Below, piece after piece: positions 23,771 through 35,535 of a DNA stretch of 64,000 bases (the first letter of the stretch is position 1; the number at the start of each line of letters is the position of its first letter). The stretch is taken from contig JAEOAD010000018.1 in assembly GCA_036365145.1 (NCBI GenBank), positions 12,072,501 through 12,136,500 of the forward strand, given 5' to 3'. This DNA comes from Orientallactaga sibirica. Lineage: Eukaryota > Chordata > Mammalia > Rodentia > Dipodidae. The position numbers and the translations under genes are program-made. The notes beneath the pieces are model-generated. The model saw nothing but the letters and a program-made list of their open reading frames with translations. It was not told the DNA's origin and ran no database searches.

Positions 23771-24234
23771 TTGACCAACAACAGAGCCATTGCTTTCCTT
23801 CAAACATGGGGAACATGCCCAGAATGTAGCTCTCTAATGCCAGAGAAGTACCTTCCAAGCTCTGCACTTCTGCCGAGACAAACACTGACAGAGTGATTTG
23901 GGTGCCCAGAGTTCTTATCTATCAACCCCATGGGGCACTTCCTTCCCCCTCCCCGCATTCTTTTGCATTGCCTGTCCCACTTAGATCCTAAAGCCCCATG
24001 AAGATATGTTCTTCAATTTAGAACCTAGGCCTTTGAGGAACTAGGGGCAACTCTGTCACAAATTCTGGTGCTTTCCATGCCTGGGCTGACAGGTGCTCTG
24101 ATTATCTCTGTTGAACCCTGAGATCTATCTAACTAGTGCAGTTGATCAAATGAAAGGAAGCAGTACTCAGTCACCTATGAATGCAGAATGCCAGCATTTG
24201 GGATTGGGCTGTTTGGAAACGCCCACATTCATCC
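23771..24234. other. Unique intronic sequence
   Basis: Nothing recognised. Confidence 0.5.
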
Positions 24235-24375
24235 AAGCAGGGCATAGAGTGCCGCCACTAGCTGTGTGACCATAAGCAACTTGGAAGCATCTCTGTTTCT
24301 TCATCTTTCTGAGAAGAGGGGTATTGAACTAAATCAGTGGACTCTTCCAGCCATATGCTCTGTGATTGCTTGACA
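24235..24375 (+). repeat. MIR SINE relic, sense
   Basis: CACTAGCTGTGTGACCATAA, GCAACTTGG, TCTGTTTCTTCATCTTTCTG and AACTAAATCAGTGG in MIR order. Confidence 0.75.
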
Positions 24376-24829
24376 GTGTTTTGGGAGGATCTGATTCAAT
24401 GAGTTTGTGCCAGACCACTCAACCACACACTTTATAATGCTACAGTAATATTGGCAGTAATCCACATCTGTGAACCAAGTCAGGATTGGTGAATTTATAA
24501 CATATCCAGCAATGCTATGACATCGACTCTGCTTTAGACCATGACCTTATGAGTCCATAGCTAGTCAGTGAAAAAAACTGGATGCTTCAAGGGCATTTTT
24601 ATAGGTATACAACAATCAATTTAAAATTATTTGTTAGGAAAGCAGGCATTAGTCAAGACACAGGGATTCTGTCACATAATACTATAGATGTGGTAACAAC
24701 AAGTGACTTTGTTAGGATGTGGACTGCTCTCTCCTGCTAGAATGAGTCTATAACAAACACATCCATGACACATGATCATTAGAATGCTCAAAAACATTTT
24801 CTCCTATTACTGATTTCTTTTTCTTGCAT
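24376..24829. other. Unique intronic sequence
   Basis: Nothing recognised. Confidence 0.5.
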
Positions 24830-25167
24830 GTGTGTATCTATGTGTGAAAGTGCACATGTGCTGATTCATATATAGGGGTGTGTGTGTGTGTGTAAGTCAG
24901 AGGTCAGTCAATGTTGTGTGTTTTATTCTATCATTTTTCCATCTTATTTTTATGAGACAGGGACACTCACTGAACCTAGGTCTCACAATGTGGCTATAAT
25001 ACATGGCCAGCAAGTCCTAGGGATGCTCCAATCTTTTTGTCCCCAGTGTGGAGATGATAGGTGACAGCCACCACATGTGACACTTTACATGGGTGTCAGG
25101 GATCTGAACCCAGGTCCTCATGCTTGTAGACAAGGACTTTACCCACTGAGCCATCTTGATAGCCTCA
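24830..25167 (-). repeat. B4-type SINE, antisense, with GT tail
   Basis: A GT microsatellite (about 24878-24892), then ATGAGACAGGGACACTCACT, GAACCCAGGTCCTCATGC and ACCCACTGAGCCATCTTGAT: B1-like then tRNA-like parts in reverse. Confidence 0.8.
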
Positions 25168-25284
25168 TCAGCTTTCTGTCTATTGTTTTCTTCTATCTGC
25201 TGTAAAAACCAAGATGATTAACAGGGTGAAAAATAGGTTACTTGTCAATCAAGACCCAGCTGGTCATACCCAGAGTCACTGAAG

Positions 25285-25465
25285 ATCAACTCTCCACTTT
25301 GGCCCTGTTGACACTCTGCTGGATAATTCACTGCTGGAGCACTCTCCCACATATTGCTTGATGTTTAGTGTCATCCTTGGTTTCTACTCAGATGCCAATA
25401 GCTCCCCATCTAGCTATGATAAGCAAAAGTGCCAAATAACCCTGTGCAGATGACAGCAAATGCTG
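25285..25465 (-). mobile_element. MER5A-type hAT DNA transposon relic
   Basis: TTGGCCCTGTTGACACTCTG, GGATAATTCACTG, ATTGCTTGATGTTTAGTGTC and ATGCCAATAGCTCCCCATC follow the non-autonomous MER5A consensus in reverse. Identification is from memory of the family. Confidence 0.7.
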
Positions 25466-25499
25466 CGGATATTCAAAGAATACATGAGGAAAATAGCTC

Positions 25500-25815
25500 T
25501 TCAACACCCCTAATGGCCAAGTCCTAGATCAGGCCACCTTCATGTCCCTCAGTAGTCCACTGGCTTCTAATAGCTCTCCATCAGCCACAGGAAGGGTCAT
25601 ACTGGACCCCTGCTCTAAAACTCTAAGTCTTGTCCCCCTGGGATACAGAATTACACATACAATGTGATATGCTCTTCAGTCATGACTCAGCTCTGTCCCT
25701 GGTGCTTCCCAGACATACTAGGCAGAACCATTTCTCCTTTTCACATAATGACTCCTCTGCCTGAAATATTACTGTCATCCACCCAAATCTAGGCTACACA
25801 AATGCCCACATTCTT
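25500..25815 (+). repeat. L2-like LINE relic, sense
   Basis: TGGACCCCTGCTCTAAAACT, CATGACTCAGCTCTGTCC and ACTCCTCTGCCTGAAATATT resemble the L2 3' region (CTGCTTAAAACCCTCCAA, CTCTGCCTGGAATGCTC). Strongly diverged. Confidence 0.45.
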
Positions 25816-28364
25816 ACAATAGACAACTCCTGAATACGCACACTTATTGTGGACATCTGTATGCAAAAGTAAACAGTAGAACTAAATTGATTTCTAGTTC
25901 ACTTGCCACAGGCCTTGGAGTATAGTCATTACCCAACCACATTAGACCTAGGTTTCCCCATGTGTAAGACGGGCACAGTGATGCATCCCTGGAAAGACTA
26001 TTGAAAGAACAGACAGAAAAGGACTGCCACATAGTGAGCTCCCAATGATAACTTCTGTTTATTCTTGTCATCACAAGGAAATTGTTTTATAAGAATGGTT
26101 CCCTTCTTGAGCCAAAATATCTTCACAAATTGTTATACTGAAATAGAACTAAAATCCTTCCATCTTTCTTCTTAGTCCTGAGTAATGCTCTATTTTTTCC
26201 CCTTCTTTGGTTTTCAGATTTACTTACTAAATATTTGGAATCCAAGATTGATCCCAGTGTAACTATAAAAATAACCCTATCTTCTGTGAATCCAAGAGCC
26301 CTCTGCCTTGGGCCCTAAGTGAGTTCTCTCCCAACAGTGCTATCTGTAACTCACACTGTTTGCAACTGTTAGAGGTTTCTGAAAAGCTTCCAGTTTCCCA
26401 CGGGAATAGAAGGAAACTGGAATTATTAAACCAACGATAAAAGAAATGGGCACAAAGCCACCATCCCCCTCCTCTGACGTCCAGCAAATTTGACATTCAT
26501 TGTGTAAGGTGTAGAAAGATGCCAAGCCCTTCAGAGATTTGGTCACCAGGAAAAGGAAGAGGACATGGAAAAGGAAGAGCTCATGGAAGGCCCCAGGCAG
26601 CCCAGCAAAGGAGCCATCTATCACTCACTGACACCCCGGACACCTGCATGGTCCCATCTCAGAGGGCACCAACTCAGCCAGCCAAGGACAGAGAGAGAGA
26701 AAAAAAAAAAAAGCAACTGTGGCTTGGCTTCATTAGTGAAGTGAGTGGATTCCTTAAGAGTATTGAGGAATTGACAAATGAGGCTGGCATCCAGCATGAC
26801 GAGTGCTTATATGTTTAAAGGGCAAGAGTTACAAATCAACAAGTTATTCATTTAATTCCTCTTTGAACAAGTGCCAAAGGTAGAGAAAGCAGAACAAGAG
26901 GAGTCACTTTGTCATGTTTGCCTTAATCTCACTTCATCCTGATACCACTAGGGATTCATAAATAGGACTACACAGAAGGCCAAGGCTGAGGCCTTGGTAA
27001 AGAGCAGATTCCTGGGCCCTGCATCCAGGTATTCAGTTTCACACATCATGGTTTGTACTAGGGAATGTGCACGTTTGCTAATCAACTCCCTCACCAAGCC
27101 ACTGTGACATAGCTAGAGAGCCAATCACTTTGCATCAGAGCCCACAGCTTTGTCCTCTCTCACCTACAAGGCTCCTGGACTACCTTGCCCATGCCCTCTG
27201 CTTGGTCATGTGACTGGTCATGTTCTATCCAATGGCTGTGGAAACAATGAGCACCCTTCCAAGATGGCTCTAAGCTGTCTGGCTTCTGTCCACATGCTCT
27301 CTTGGTGGTTACTTGTTTGGATGTAGAGGCTCAAAGGGAAGCCCAAGTCCAAGGAACAAGGAGCACAGGTATCCCGTGGACAGAATTCCATTGCTGCTCC
27401 CACTAGCTCATAGCAAACTGTCACATGAGCAAGTGGAAGAATGGAAGATCCTATGATTTTTATTGAGGTTGTGAGATTCAACCATTTTTTTTCTTAATGT
27501 AGCTGCTCTAATCTGGCAAATATGCATTCTTCTTTCTATCCTAAAAGTTTATTGGGTCTTCATTTTAAAGTATCCAGGGTAAATGCTGTAAGGGCCAAGC
27601 TGGGAAACAAATGGAGGGGAAAAAAATCTAAGAGTGATTCATCATATCAGAATTCAAGTCTGCTCTCGGATAGGCTAATAAAACTCCAAAAGCTATCAGA
27701 GGTCTCCTGGACTTTTCTTATACATCCAAGATTCTCTACTCACCTTGGTGCTAAATTAACAGCACAGGCAAATCTTAAGTAAACATTAAAGACTGGGGTA
27801 CTAAAACCTCTTTATCTTTAGTGTTAAAGACCCTTCCTAGGTCACCACTACTAAATACACAGTAATCTGTCACCCAGCCAGGAACAGAGAACTGTAATCA
27901 TCTTTCATAAAGTGGCCATTCTCAGGCTTTATCGGGTTCCCTTGCAGCCCCTCTGGGCTCAGAAACTGCAACCCTCCACCCTTCCTGGGAGGCAAAAACT
28001 ATTATGGAGCTCCCTCGTGGTTTAGCCTGATTTATAAGGATTCGGGTGGAGCTAGCAACAGGCTAAACTACATAGCTCTGCTGGACAGTGTGATGCTGCT
28101 TTCCATCTGGAGGAATCTCTCCCTCACCCATAGAGCCAGCCCTCTCCATAGAAGGGGAGGGTCTCCATCTCCCTTCATTCTCTGTAAGTGGAATCTGCCT
28201 CCAGCCAGGAAAGAAAACTGAGGACAACAGTCACTCTGGGCATGATCCAATTCCACCTTGGAACAGGAAGAGAAGGACATTGATCTAGTGGAGAACATGG
28301 ATGGAATCTTCCATTCACATTGACTCACACTGGGCTTCTCTTTGCCCCAAGGACCCTCCAAACT
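25816..28364. other. Unique intronic stretch
   Basis: About 2.5 kb without recognised repeats except a possible MIR fragment near 25930-26010 (TTTCCCCATGTGTAAGACGG). Several open frames of 76-99 codons resemble no known protein; A14 lies at 26699-26712. Confidence 0.5.
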
Positions 28365-28570
28365 CAGCCCACCTTTGTATTCTCTGCCTAGAATATTCTT
28401 CCTCGGACCTTTGTGTGGTCTGTATCTTGCCTCACTGCAGGCCTTGGCTCCAGTGTTCTTTCAGAGAGACCTTTTAACTCAGCTACTGCAGTCCAGTGTG
28501 CAACATTTCCAACATTTCAGTTTTCTTCAAAAGCCTTATCTCCTCATGGAAGTACAATTGTTCTAGCCTT
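28365..28570 (+). repeat. L2 LINE 3'-end relic, sense
   Basis: TTCTCTGCCTAGAATATTCT, TCCTCGGACCTTTGTGTGG and AGAGAGACCTTTTAACTCAG follow the L2 end (CTGCCTGGAATGCTCTTCC and GAGAGGCCTTCCCTGA). Confidence 0.65.
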
Positions 28571-28949
28571 ACAGGATATCTTGTCTGATAAGAGCTGGAG
28601 GCCTGGAGAAAGGGAAGGTATTGTGCAGATATATTTTCCCTATCATTTGAAAAAAAAATCAAAAAGGCATTAATCTGGAAAACAAGATAGACACAAGGTT
28701 AATGAAATGTAAGAAGCAAAGTACCCTTCACTTATAGCCTCCTTTGGAGGGACTGGGTGAAGTAGACATTATTAGACTTGAGAATAGAATGATAACTAAT
28801 TGCTCTTTGCTTTACCAAATTCTGTATCATACTTCACATTTCTTTATTTCTGGCTTAAATTCCTTTATTGTTAAAGAAAATTCATACAAAATATCTAAAT
28901 CAATTAAATCAAAGGAATTTGCAACAATCTGGAAAGTGATAGAGGACAT

Positions 28950-29070
28950 CTAATCTAAATTTCTCATTTGCCAGATGAAGGAATAGAGCCTCAAACACTT
29001 AAGGTCATTCTCAAGGTTAGTCAGTGAAGAGAGTAGAAAACGAGCTTGGACTCCAGGCCCCGTACTTTTC
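28950..29070 (-). repeat. MIR SINE relic, antisense
   Basis: CCAGATGAAGGAATAGAGCC, TTAAGGTCATTCTCAAGG and GGACTCCAGGCCC follow the reversed MIR. Confidence 0.65.
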
Positions 29071-29394
29071 CATTGCATAGATAGTATAGTCAGTCAAGCA
29101 AGAAGACCACAAGAATCTTCACTCCACTGATAATCAGTTATTACAACATGGTGTCTCCTTTATCTTAGTGATAACTAGGACTATTATGTTCCTCCCTGTG
29201 TCAATCAGATCTGAACACTTAAAGCAATATGGATCTGTGTGATTTATATAAGGAGAGAAACTATATTTCCCAAGGATGGTCACATTTATATGCATCATAA
29301 CCTACATGTTCCTCTGATCAGGTAATATACATATCCACACATGGAGAAGCATGAATCTGTTTCATCTTCCCACCCTAGATAGAAGTTTTGACTG

Positions 29395-29565
29395 CCTTCA
29401 AAAGCCAAAACACCTTTAATTCTAGCTCTCAGGAGGCAGAGATAAGAGGAATGCTGTGAGTTCAAGGCCAGCCTGAGACTACATAATGAACTCCAAGTCA
29501 AACTGGGCTAGAGTGAGACCCTACCTTGAAATCAACAACAAAAACAACAACAACAACAACAAAAC
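29395..29565 (+). repeat. B1 SINE, sense, 5' degraded, (CAA)n tail
   Basis: CACCTTTAATTCTAGCTCTC, GAGTTCAAGGCCAGCCTGAG, AACTGGGCTAGAGTGAGACC, then an AACAACAAC tail. Confidence 0.9.
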
Positions 29566-29739
29566 TAACAGAAATGACATCTTCTGAGATGAGATCTTAA
29601 TAGTCTATGGTTTCTGCAAGGAACAATATATATATATATCAGATGCTCAGTTCCCTGGAGACTTAATCACCATGCTGAGAGGAAGCCTAGAGACCACAGA
29701 CATGCTGTGTAGGTGTGGTGGTCAACAGGCATCCACCTT

Positions 29740-29940
29740 AGGTGCTATCAATGTCAAGAATTGATTACAAGAATTGATAAGAGTGAGCTTCCACTGAAGT
29801 TTACTTATCAGCCTTTGAAAACCCCCAGGGATCACTGATGATATAAAGCTGAGCTACACCTGTAAAATCCTGTCCAATCACAGATTCATAAGCAAAATAA
29901 CTAGTGTTGTTCTTTTATGCCAGTAGAAAATTGGAACAAA
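29740..29940 (+). repeat. MLT1-type MaLR LTR relic (3' part)
   Basis: CTACACCTGTAAAATCCTGT followed by ACAGATTCATAAGCAAAATA and TGTTGTTCTTTTATGCCA resembles the 3' end of MLT1 LTRs (CCACAGAAACTGTGAGATAAT, then TGTTGTTTTAAGCC). No internal region. Confidence 0.4.
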
Positions 29941-30333
29941 TAGGGAAGCAGTAAAATAGAGCAGATGGTGCCCAAGAGGTATGGTGTTTTCTAGGGAAGG
30001 ACTATAGCAGAGAAAGTTACTTAGAGATTTTGCTGATGAGGTGGCAAAGGAGGCTGACCAGGAAAGTAAAAATAAGCACTAGTAACTCATTTGCAGAAGA
30101 TGCAAATAGCACTAAGATTTCAGGGTGTTTGTGGAAGGATGTCAAAGAAGTAGTCTGCACTCAGGTAGCTATAAGACACTTCATTACAATGTAGTCTCCA
30201 TAGAATGAACTGATGTTTATTCTCCCCTAAGACACATGGCAGATGCTGCTAATCAATTATATCAACCCACCCCAAGCTAACTCTACATCATCAAAGGCCA
30301 CCCACTAGAATCTGATGTGTCTGTTACTAAGAA
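29941..30333. other. Unique intronic sequence
   Basis: Nothing recognised. Confidence 0.5.
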
Positions 30334-30378
30334 AGAATGAATGAATTAAAGAAAGAAAGGAGAAGATAGAAAGAAAGG

Positions 30379-30428
<50 letters not shown>

Positions 30429-30478
30429 GAAGAAAGAAAGAGAAAGAAAGAGGGAGGGAGGGAGGGAGAGAAAAAAAT
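30334..30478. repeat. (GAAA)n/(GGGA)n purine microsatellite
   Basis: Starts as AATGAATTAAAG, becomes a nearly pure GAAA run to about 30450, then GGGA units to 30468. The plus strand is purine-only over more than 100 bases. Confidence 0.95.
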
Positions 30479-30540
30479 CTACTCGCCATCTCTGATTAAA
30501 TCCAGACCTTTCAAATTAGGAGGACTCAGAAAGATTGTTG

Positions 30541-30883
30541 TGTTAGTTACTTTACTTTCTTTCTGGAACCAAATAGGTGACAAGAGACAGCTTAAGGAAG
30601 GGAGGGATTATTTTGGTTTACAGTTGCAAGGAGGACAGTCCATCATGTCAGGGAAGGCATAGTGGCAGGAGTGACAGGCAAGCTAGTTACACTGCATCCA
30701 GAGAGAAGAGCAGAGGGCACACAGAAAGTGGGACCTCAAATCTCACGCCTAATCACTACTTCCTCCAAGTGAAACTCTAACACCTAAACATTCCACAACC
30801 TTCCAAACAATGACATCAACTGGGGACCAAGTGTTCAAAAACATGAGCCTATGGGGGTCAATTCACATTCAGGCCACAGCTGT
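30541..30883 (+). repeat. MaLR-type LTR relic (copy 2 of 4)
   Basis: TGTTAGTTACTTTACTTTC, GGAAGGGAGGGATTATTTTG, GACAGTCCATCATGTCAGG, then GGGGACCAAGTGTTCAAAAA and TGAGCCTATGGGGGTCAATT. Same family and orientation as 4137-4458. Confidence 0.65.
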
Positions 30884-32411
30884 CATCATAAGGTCCTCCA
30901 CTAGTTTCATATGTACTTTTCATACCTTTCTTTTTAGTTATGTTAGAACCATTGACTATCTGGACTATCTTGCCTATCTTTTTCTTCAAGAAATAAATTT
31001 CTTTTTATTTTTTTTGAGGGGGAGTTCATTTGATGACCAATAAAGATAACATTTAATGATGAAACTGAGTCATAATTACCTAGATGTCTGAGATGAGGAA
31101 TGGTTGGCCTGCAATCCAAGCAGACTGGTACTGGGGCTTTATGTTTTAACTATTACAGTATGGGCTTTTCTAAATTGTGTTTTACTGAGTTAGAAAGTTC
31201 CCATATCACAAGGGGCGCCCCTCAAGAGTAGAGCTAGTCATTCTAAGTAGAGGGCTTTTTTCCTCATGGCCTCTTAGAGTCCCCTCCATTGTGAATTCTA
31301 AGGAGTATCCAGCTGTTTCGGGTTCTGGATTTGAAAATGATACAGAAAGCCAACGGAGAGAGCCGAGAGCAGCACTCAGGATGTTTGTTCTTTTAGTCTG
31401 TTTCCTGTTTGCAGTCTTTTCTCAACCATGCCTCTCAGTCCCTGAGGACTTGTTTACACAGAGTGACAGTGACATGGGCTCATGTGAGTGGGTGACCATG
31501 ATGGGATTCTAGCCAGCAACAACTTCAGAAATGAATGAAGCTGCTCCTCACCCTCTTCAAACGCTTTCCTACATGAAGCAGTTCACAGTTGTATAAGCCA
31601 GCAGCAGTGACAGGTGAGCAAATTCAGAGGTGAAAACAGGTTCAAAACATGCAGTGGACACAAAGAGTTTGGAAGACTGATCACCCCCGTGCCAATCTGA
31701 AAGAAAGATGAGAAACGCTGAAGGTCAACAGTGGAAAGAGTCCACAGGTAGTAGGACCCCCTGGATTCATGACAAAAACAATATTAATTTCTCACTCAGA
31801 TTTTGAGATTGTTCAACCTGGGAGGAGGTTTAAATGTCTTATCAGTCCAACTTTAGCATCTTACAGGAAAGTAATGACAAGGAGAGCAAAAAGGTCCTTC
31901 AAAGTCACAGAGCTGATTGTGGTGTTAGCAATCCCACAAAAGGGCTGCAGGTCAGTGGAGGTCACCTCTTTTGGAATTGTTCCACCTCCTTAAAACTATC
32001 ACTCTACCAGACCCAAAGGCCATTCCTGACCTAGAAGCCCCATCCCTGGTCTTCACTGTTTCCCTTTGTCTGACAAGGCTGGCCTGTCTGAGGCCTTCAT
32101 GCACTGCTTCATGTGGTTGCTCATCCCTCAAGCGTGTGCCTGCTTCCCTCTGCAGTGTGTGTGACTCTCTCCCATCAGCTCTCAGGTTATATTTTAGAGA
32201 ATTTCATTAAACAGTGGGTAACTCACAATTAAACAAATGATATCAAAAACAGAGGTAATAAATATTCAAATATCTCAATGACCTTTCCTATGGGGGCTCT
32301 TGGGCTTATTTATGTCTGCTGCATCTACATGGTGGGAATGCTACAGAATGGTGTACATCTCTTCCCAATTCCAACTACAGTGAGATAAGGTGCATAGCCT
32401 TCGTAGGAGTA
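30884..32411. other. Mostly unique intronic sequence
   Basis: No gene recognised. A T/C-rich part at 32000-32210 has a weak L2-like look (AGGCCTTCATGCACTGC). The frame at 31291-31512 is discussed under findings. Confidence 0.45.
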
Positions 32412-32752
32412 CAGTTGGTCCTCAGATGATGATGGCTTGACTAGGACTTTCTAACTTTGTGAGGGTGTGAAAGCAATATTCATCCAGAAGGAACTGGACA
32501 TAGAAATTTGAATTTGGCTCTTCTCCAAGAATTACAATATGACTTTAATATCCTTATGCTGCTGGGTGGCAGCTGTGAGATGCGGCTCCCAGTCAGCCCC
32601 TAGATCACCAGGGGAAGCGACAACAGACACTCGACAGCATGCTGTGCTGCCACGTTATGATGTTTGGAAATTTAGGTCAATTTCCACTTGCAGTATTTCC
32701 AAATGATGATAGATTTATGGGGTAAGAACTCTATTGTAAGTTGATGCATCTG
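32412..32752. mobile_element. Non-autonomous DNA transposon (MITE) with terminal inverted repeats
   Basis: The left end reads CAGTTGGTCCTCAGATGATG and the right end, complemented, reads CAGATGCATCAACTTACAAT. These look like decayed copies of one terminal repeat (ancestor roughly CAGTTGNTCCTCGACTTACG). The centre contains CGGCTCCCAGTCAGCCCC and AGACACTCGACAGCATGCTG. I recall the same layout from an old mammalian short DNA transposon family but cannot name it safely. No transposase. Confidence 0.65.
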
Positions 32753-32808
32753 CATTTACACCATTAAAATGTTAGCAATGCTGATGAGACACAAAAATTA
32801 GTCATATC

Positions 32809-33135
32809 AAGACTTAGGAGATAGCTCAGTGGGTAAAGCACTTGCCATGTAAGAATGAGGACCTGTCTGGAGTCCTGTCTTCCATGTACTATGCTGGGCA
32901 TGGTGGCACAAGCTTGTAACCCCAGCACTGGGGTGTGCAGACAACCAAATCTCTGGGGTTCACTGGCTAGCTAGTCTACCAAATCAGTAAACTCTAGTCT
33001 AGATTCAATGAGAGCATTAGGTGGTGCATGGGTAAAGAGACACCTCACCTCATGCTTCCACATGCATGCTTACACACATGTACAAGCATCTCTACTCATG
33101 CACCCACACACATACAGACACACATCCACGCCAAG
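32809..33135 (+). repeat. B4-type composite SINE, sense
   Basis: AGACTTAGGAGATAGCTCAG and AAAGCACTTGCCATGTAAG form the tRNA-like head. CTGGGCATGGTGGCACAAGC begins the B1-like half. The end is rich in CACACAC/ACATAC. One of the best-preserved B4 copies here. Confidence 0.85.
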
Positions 33136-33467
33136 AAAGTGTCACGTCAATAGCCATCACATTGTAAGAACCAGAAAATTTGAGAAAATATCCTTATGGT
33201 ATTTGAAAACAATTATCTAATGTGGAAAAATAGTAACCTTTTGTCATGGAAGAATTTAAGAAATTCATTTTTGCTGTTTAATGTTTTTTATTCATCAGTG
33301 TAAGAGAAGCCATCAGCTTGCATTCATGTCAGATCTACTATTCATCAATTATAATTGTCATTGGTTATGACCAAAAAGTTCAGCAAAAAACAATGAAAGC
33401 ATTTGGGGGAAATAGCATGGCTACATAACATTTATAATAAAAAGTCCTGTGTAGTTTTTGTTTGTTT
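33136..33467. other. Unique intronic sequence
   Basis: Nothing recognised. Confidence 0.5.
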
Positions 33468-33603
33468 TGCTTTTCAAGGTAGAGTCACACTCCAGCTCAG
33501 GCTGACCTGGAATTCACTCTGTAGTTCCAGGGTGGCCTCGAATTCACATCAATCCTCCTACCTCTGCCTCGCTGGAATTAAAGGTGCATACAACCATGCT
33601 GGA
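33468..33603 (-). repeat. B1 SINE, antisense
   Basis: TTTTCAAGGTAGAGTCACAC, CAGGGTGGCCTCGAATTCAC and GGAATTAAAGGTGCATACAA in reversed B1 order; a few bases are missing near the CTGCCTCGCTGG join. Confidence 0.92.
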
Positions 33604-33724
33604 TTCCACATCCTATATATTTTATTCATAAACTATAACCTATAAAGCATTCTATTGGTAACATTTACATAGTAAACTGATGTTTGTATAAAAAACATAC
33701 TTTTTTGAGAACCAGCTATTGAAC

Positions 33725-33850
33725 ATCTACTTGAACACTACTGCTGTCTCTTCTGCACATTACATGGGTCTCTGCTCAAATGCCGTCCCTTCAGGGTGTC
33801 TTTGAACACACTATTTAAAGTGGTATTCATCATAGATCTATTCCTTGAGT
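33725..33850 (+). repeat. L2 LINE 3'-end fragment, sense
   Basis: CTGCTCAAATGCCGTCCCTT, CAGGGTGTCTTTGAACACAC and CTATTTAAAGTGG match the L2 end (GCTCAAATGTCACCTCC, AGGCCTTCCCTGA, CTATCTAAA). Confidence 0.6.
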
Positions 33851-33904
33851 TAATATTATTTTTCCTTCACAAAATTTTCTATTTTTGATCTTTTTATTTA
33901 TGAC

Positions 33905-34235
33905 TGTGGTGGTTTGAATTAGATGTCCCCCATAAACTCATGTGTTCTGAATGCTAAGACCCCAACTGGTGGCAATTTGGAAGGTGGAACCTTGCTGGAA
34001 GAGCTGATTTGCTGGAGGCAGGATTAGGGATGCTATAGCCACCTCCGCCTTGCCAGATTTGGGTTCAGTGTCCTGCTGTTGTTTGCCACCTGCTATGGCT
34101 ATATTTTCCCAGCCAACACGGAGCTTCCCCTAAAAAACTATAAGCCAAAACAAACAACTTTCCTCAGCTACTTTGGGTTAGTGCTTTATTCCAGCAAGTA
34201 GAAGGTCACTGCCATAATGACATAACCATACAATA
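33905..34235 (-). repeat. MaLR-type LTR relic (copy 4), opposite orientation
   Basis: It reads TGTGGTGGTTTGAATTAGAT, CCCCATAAACTCATGTGTTC, then AACTGGTGGCAATTTGG and ends TTTATTCCAGCAAGTAGAAG, GTCACTGCCATAATGACA. Complemented, its left end matches the right end of the other three copies (ATGAG.CTATGGGGG and ATTCAAACCAC). The TG...CA termini fit an LTR, in which case the plus strand is LTR-sense here and the other copies are LTR-antisense. Strand is given relative to copies 1-3. Confidence 0.6.
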
Positions 34236-34387
34236 TGTGGTCTTTGGGGACAGGCTTCTTTGATTAGCATCTATGCTGTAGCAAGTAGGAGAATCTCTTC
34301 CTACTTAGGGCTTCTATTGTATGGATACACCAAACTTGTTTATCCTTCACCAGTTAACAAAACTCGGTTACTTCTGCTTTTTTTTCT

Positions 34388-34575
34388 TTAAATATTTTTT
34401 ATTTATTTGTAAACAGAGAGAGAGAGACAAGAGAGACAGAGAGAATGGGCCCATCAGGGCCTCTAGCCACTGCCAATGAACTCCAGATGCATGTGCCACT
34501 TTGCATCTGGCTTTAAGTGGGTACTGGGGAATCAAACCTAGGGCCTTAACCACTGGGAAATCTTTCCAGCCCCTA
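34388..34575 (-). repeat. Dip-like SINE, antisense, internally deleted
   Basis: TTTATTTATTTGTAAACAG, a GAGA block, GAATGGGCCCATCAGGGCC and TCTGGCTTTAAGTGGGTACT. The usual TAGGCTTTGCAGGCAAGTG block is missing before CCTTAACCACTGGGAAATC. Confidence 0.92.
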
Positions 34576-35316
34576 TTTTTTCTTTTTGTCTGTTACAAAC
34601 AATGATAACATTACTTTAAATTTTATCTATAAATTCTTACATAAACCAGATAGCTGTGTAAAACCAAAATCCTATGGAAAGTATTTATAATGAAACTATA
34701 TGACAAGATTAAAAGATATTGATTACATAAGTCATAGATAATATATAGGCTAAAATATGCAGATCTGAAAGTCCAGTTTTATATAATACTTAATAAAAGG
34801 GTTCAAATATATTTTGGGTTATAAGACAAATAAGTGTAGTGGAATGCCTATGCATAATCTCATTAGTTCTAAGATGCACACTTTTCCATATCAATCTAAT
34901 ATCTCAATGAGTATTTTACAACCAGATTTAGATTTACTTTCTCTGCCAAGCCATCACTGTCATTATACATATGCAAATGTTAAAACAGCATCATAATTTG
35001 CAGAATGGGTGTGAGTGGCCTGGAAGAAAATGAGAGACAGAGATGGATTACTCTTTAGCTTCTCAGAACCAAACAGTTGAGGTTAGGAGTCAGGGAGAGT
35101 GTGCATCCAGCAAGATGAGTTACATTCCTGAAAATGGAATTGAAAATTAAGCAAGCTCTGCATAATACAAGGCTGGTGCAGAGCCCAGAATCATCCATGG
35201 TTTTTAAAAAATGGCTTATTTGAAAAATGGCATGTAACCAATGTTTGTGATGGTACAGAGGCTTTGCTATGAGGAACAGCAGATAAGACAGAGTCAAAAA
35301 AAAAAAAAAAACAATT
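34576..35316. other. Unique AT-rich intronic sequence
   Basis: Nothing recognised; A16 at about 35297-35312. Confidence 0.5.
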
Positions 35317-35535
35317 CTGGAGCTGCAGAGATGGTTTTGTGATAAAAGGTACTTGCTTACAAAGCCTGATGACCAGGTTCTATTCCCAAGTACCTGTGTA
35401 AAACCAGATGCACAAAGTAGGGCATACATTTGGAGTTCGTTTACAGTGGCAGGAAGCCCTGGCACACCCCTTCTCACTCACTTTCTATCTACTTATTTCT
35501 TTCTATCTCTGTCTCAAATAAATAAAGTGAACATA
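35317..35535 (+). repeat. Dip-like SINE, sense, diverged
   Basis: CTGGAGCTGCAGAGATGG, GGTTCTATTCCCAAGTACC, AACCAGATGCACAAAGTAG, GTTTACAGTGGCAGGAAGCC and an AATAAATAAAG tail. AAAAAACAATTC occurs on both sides, a probable target-site duplication. Confidence 0.88.

Noticed and set aside
29926..29960. Possible U6 snRNA fragment (AAAATTGGAACAAAT)
   Set aside because: Only a short string resembles U6; neighbouring sequence does not continue the match.
35055..35477. 140-codon minus-strand frame
   Set aside because: About a third is the Dip-like SINE and the T-run gives a phenylalanine stretch; no protein family.
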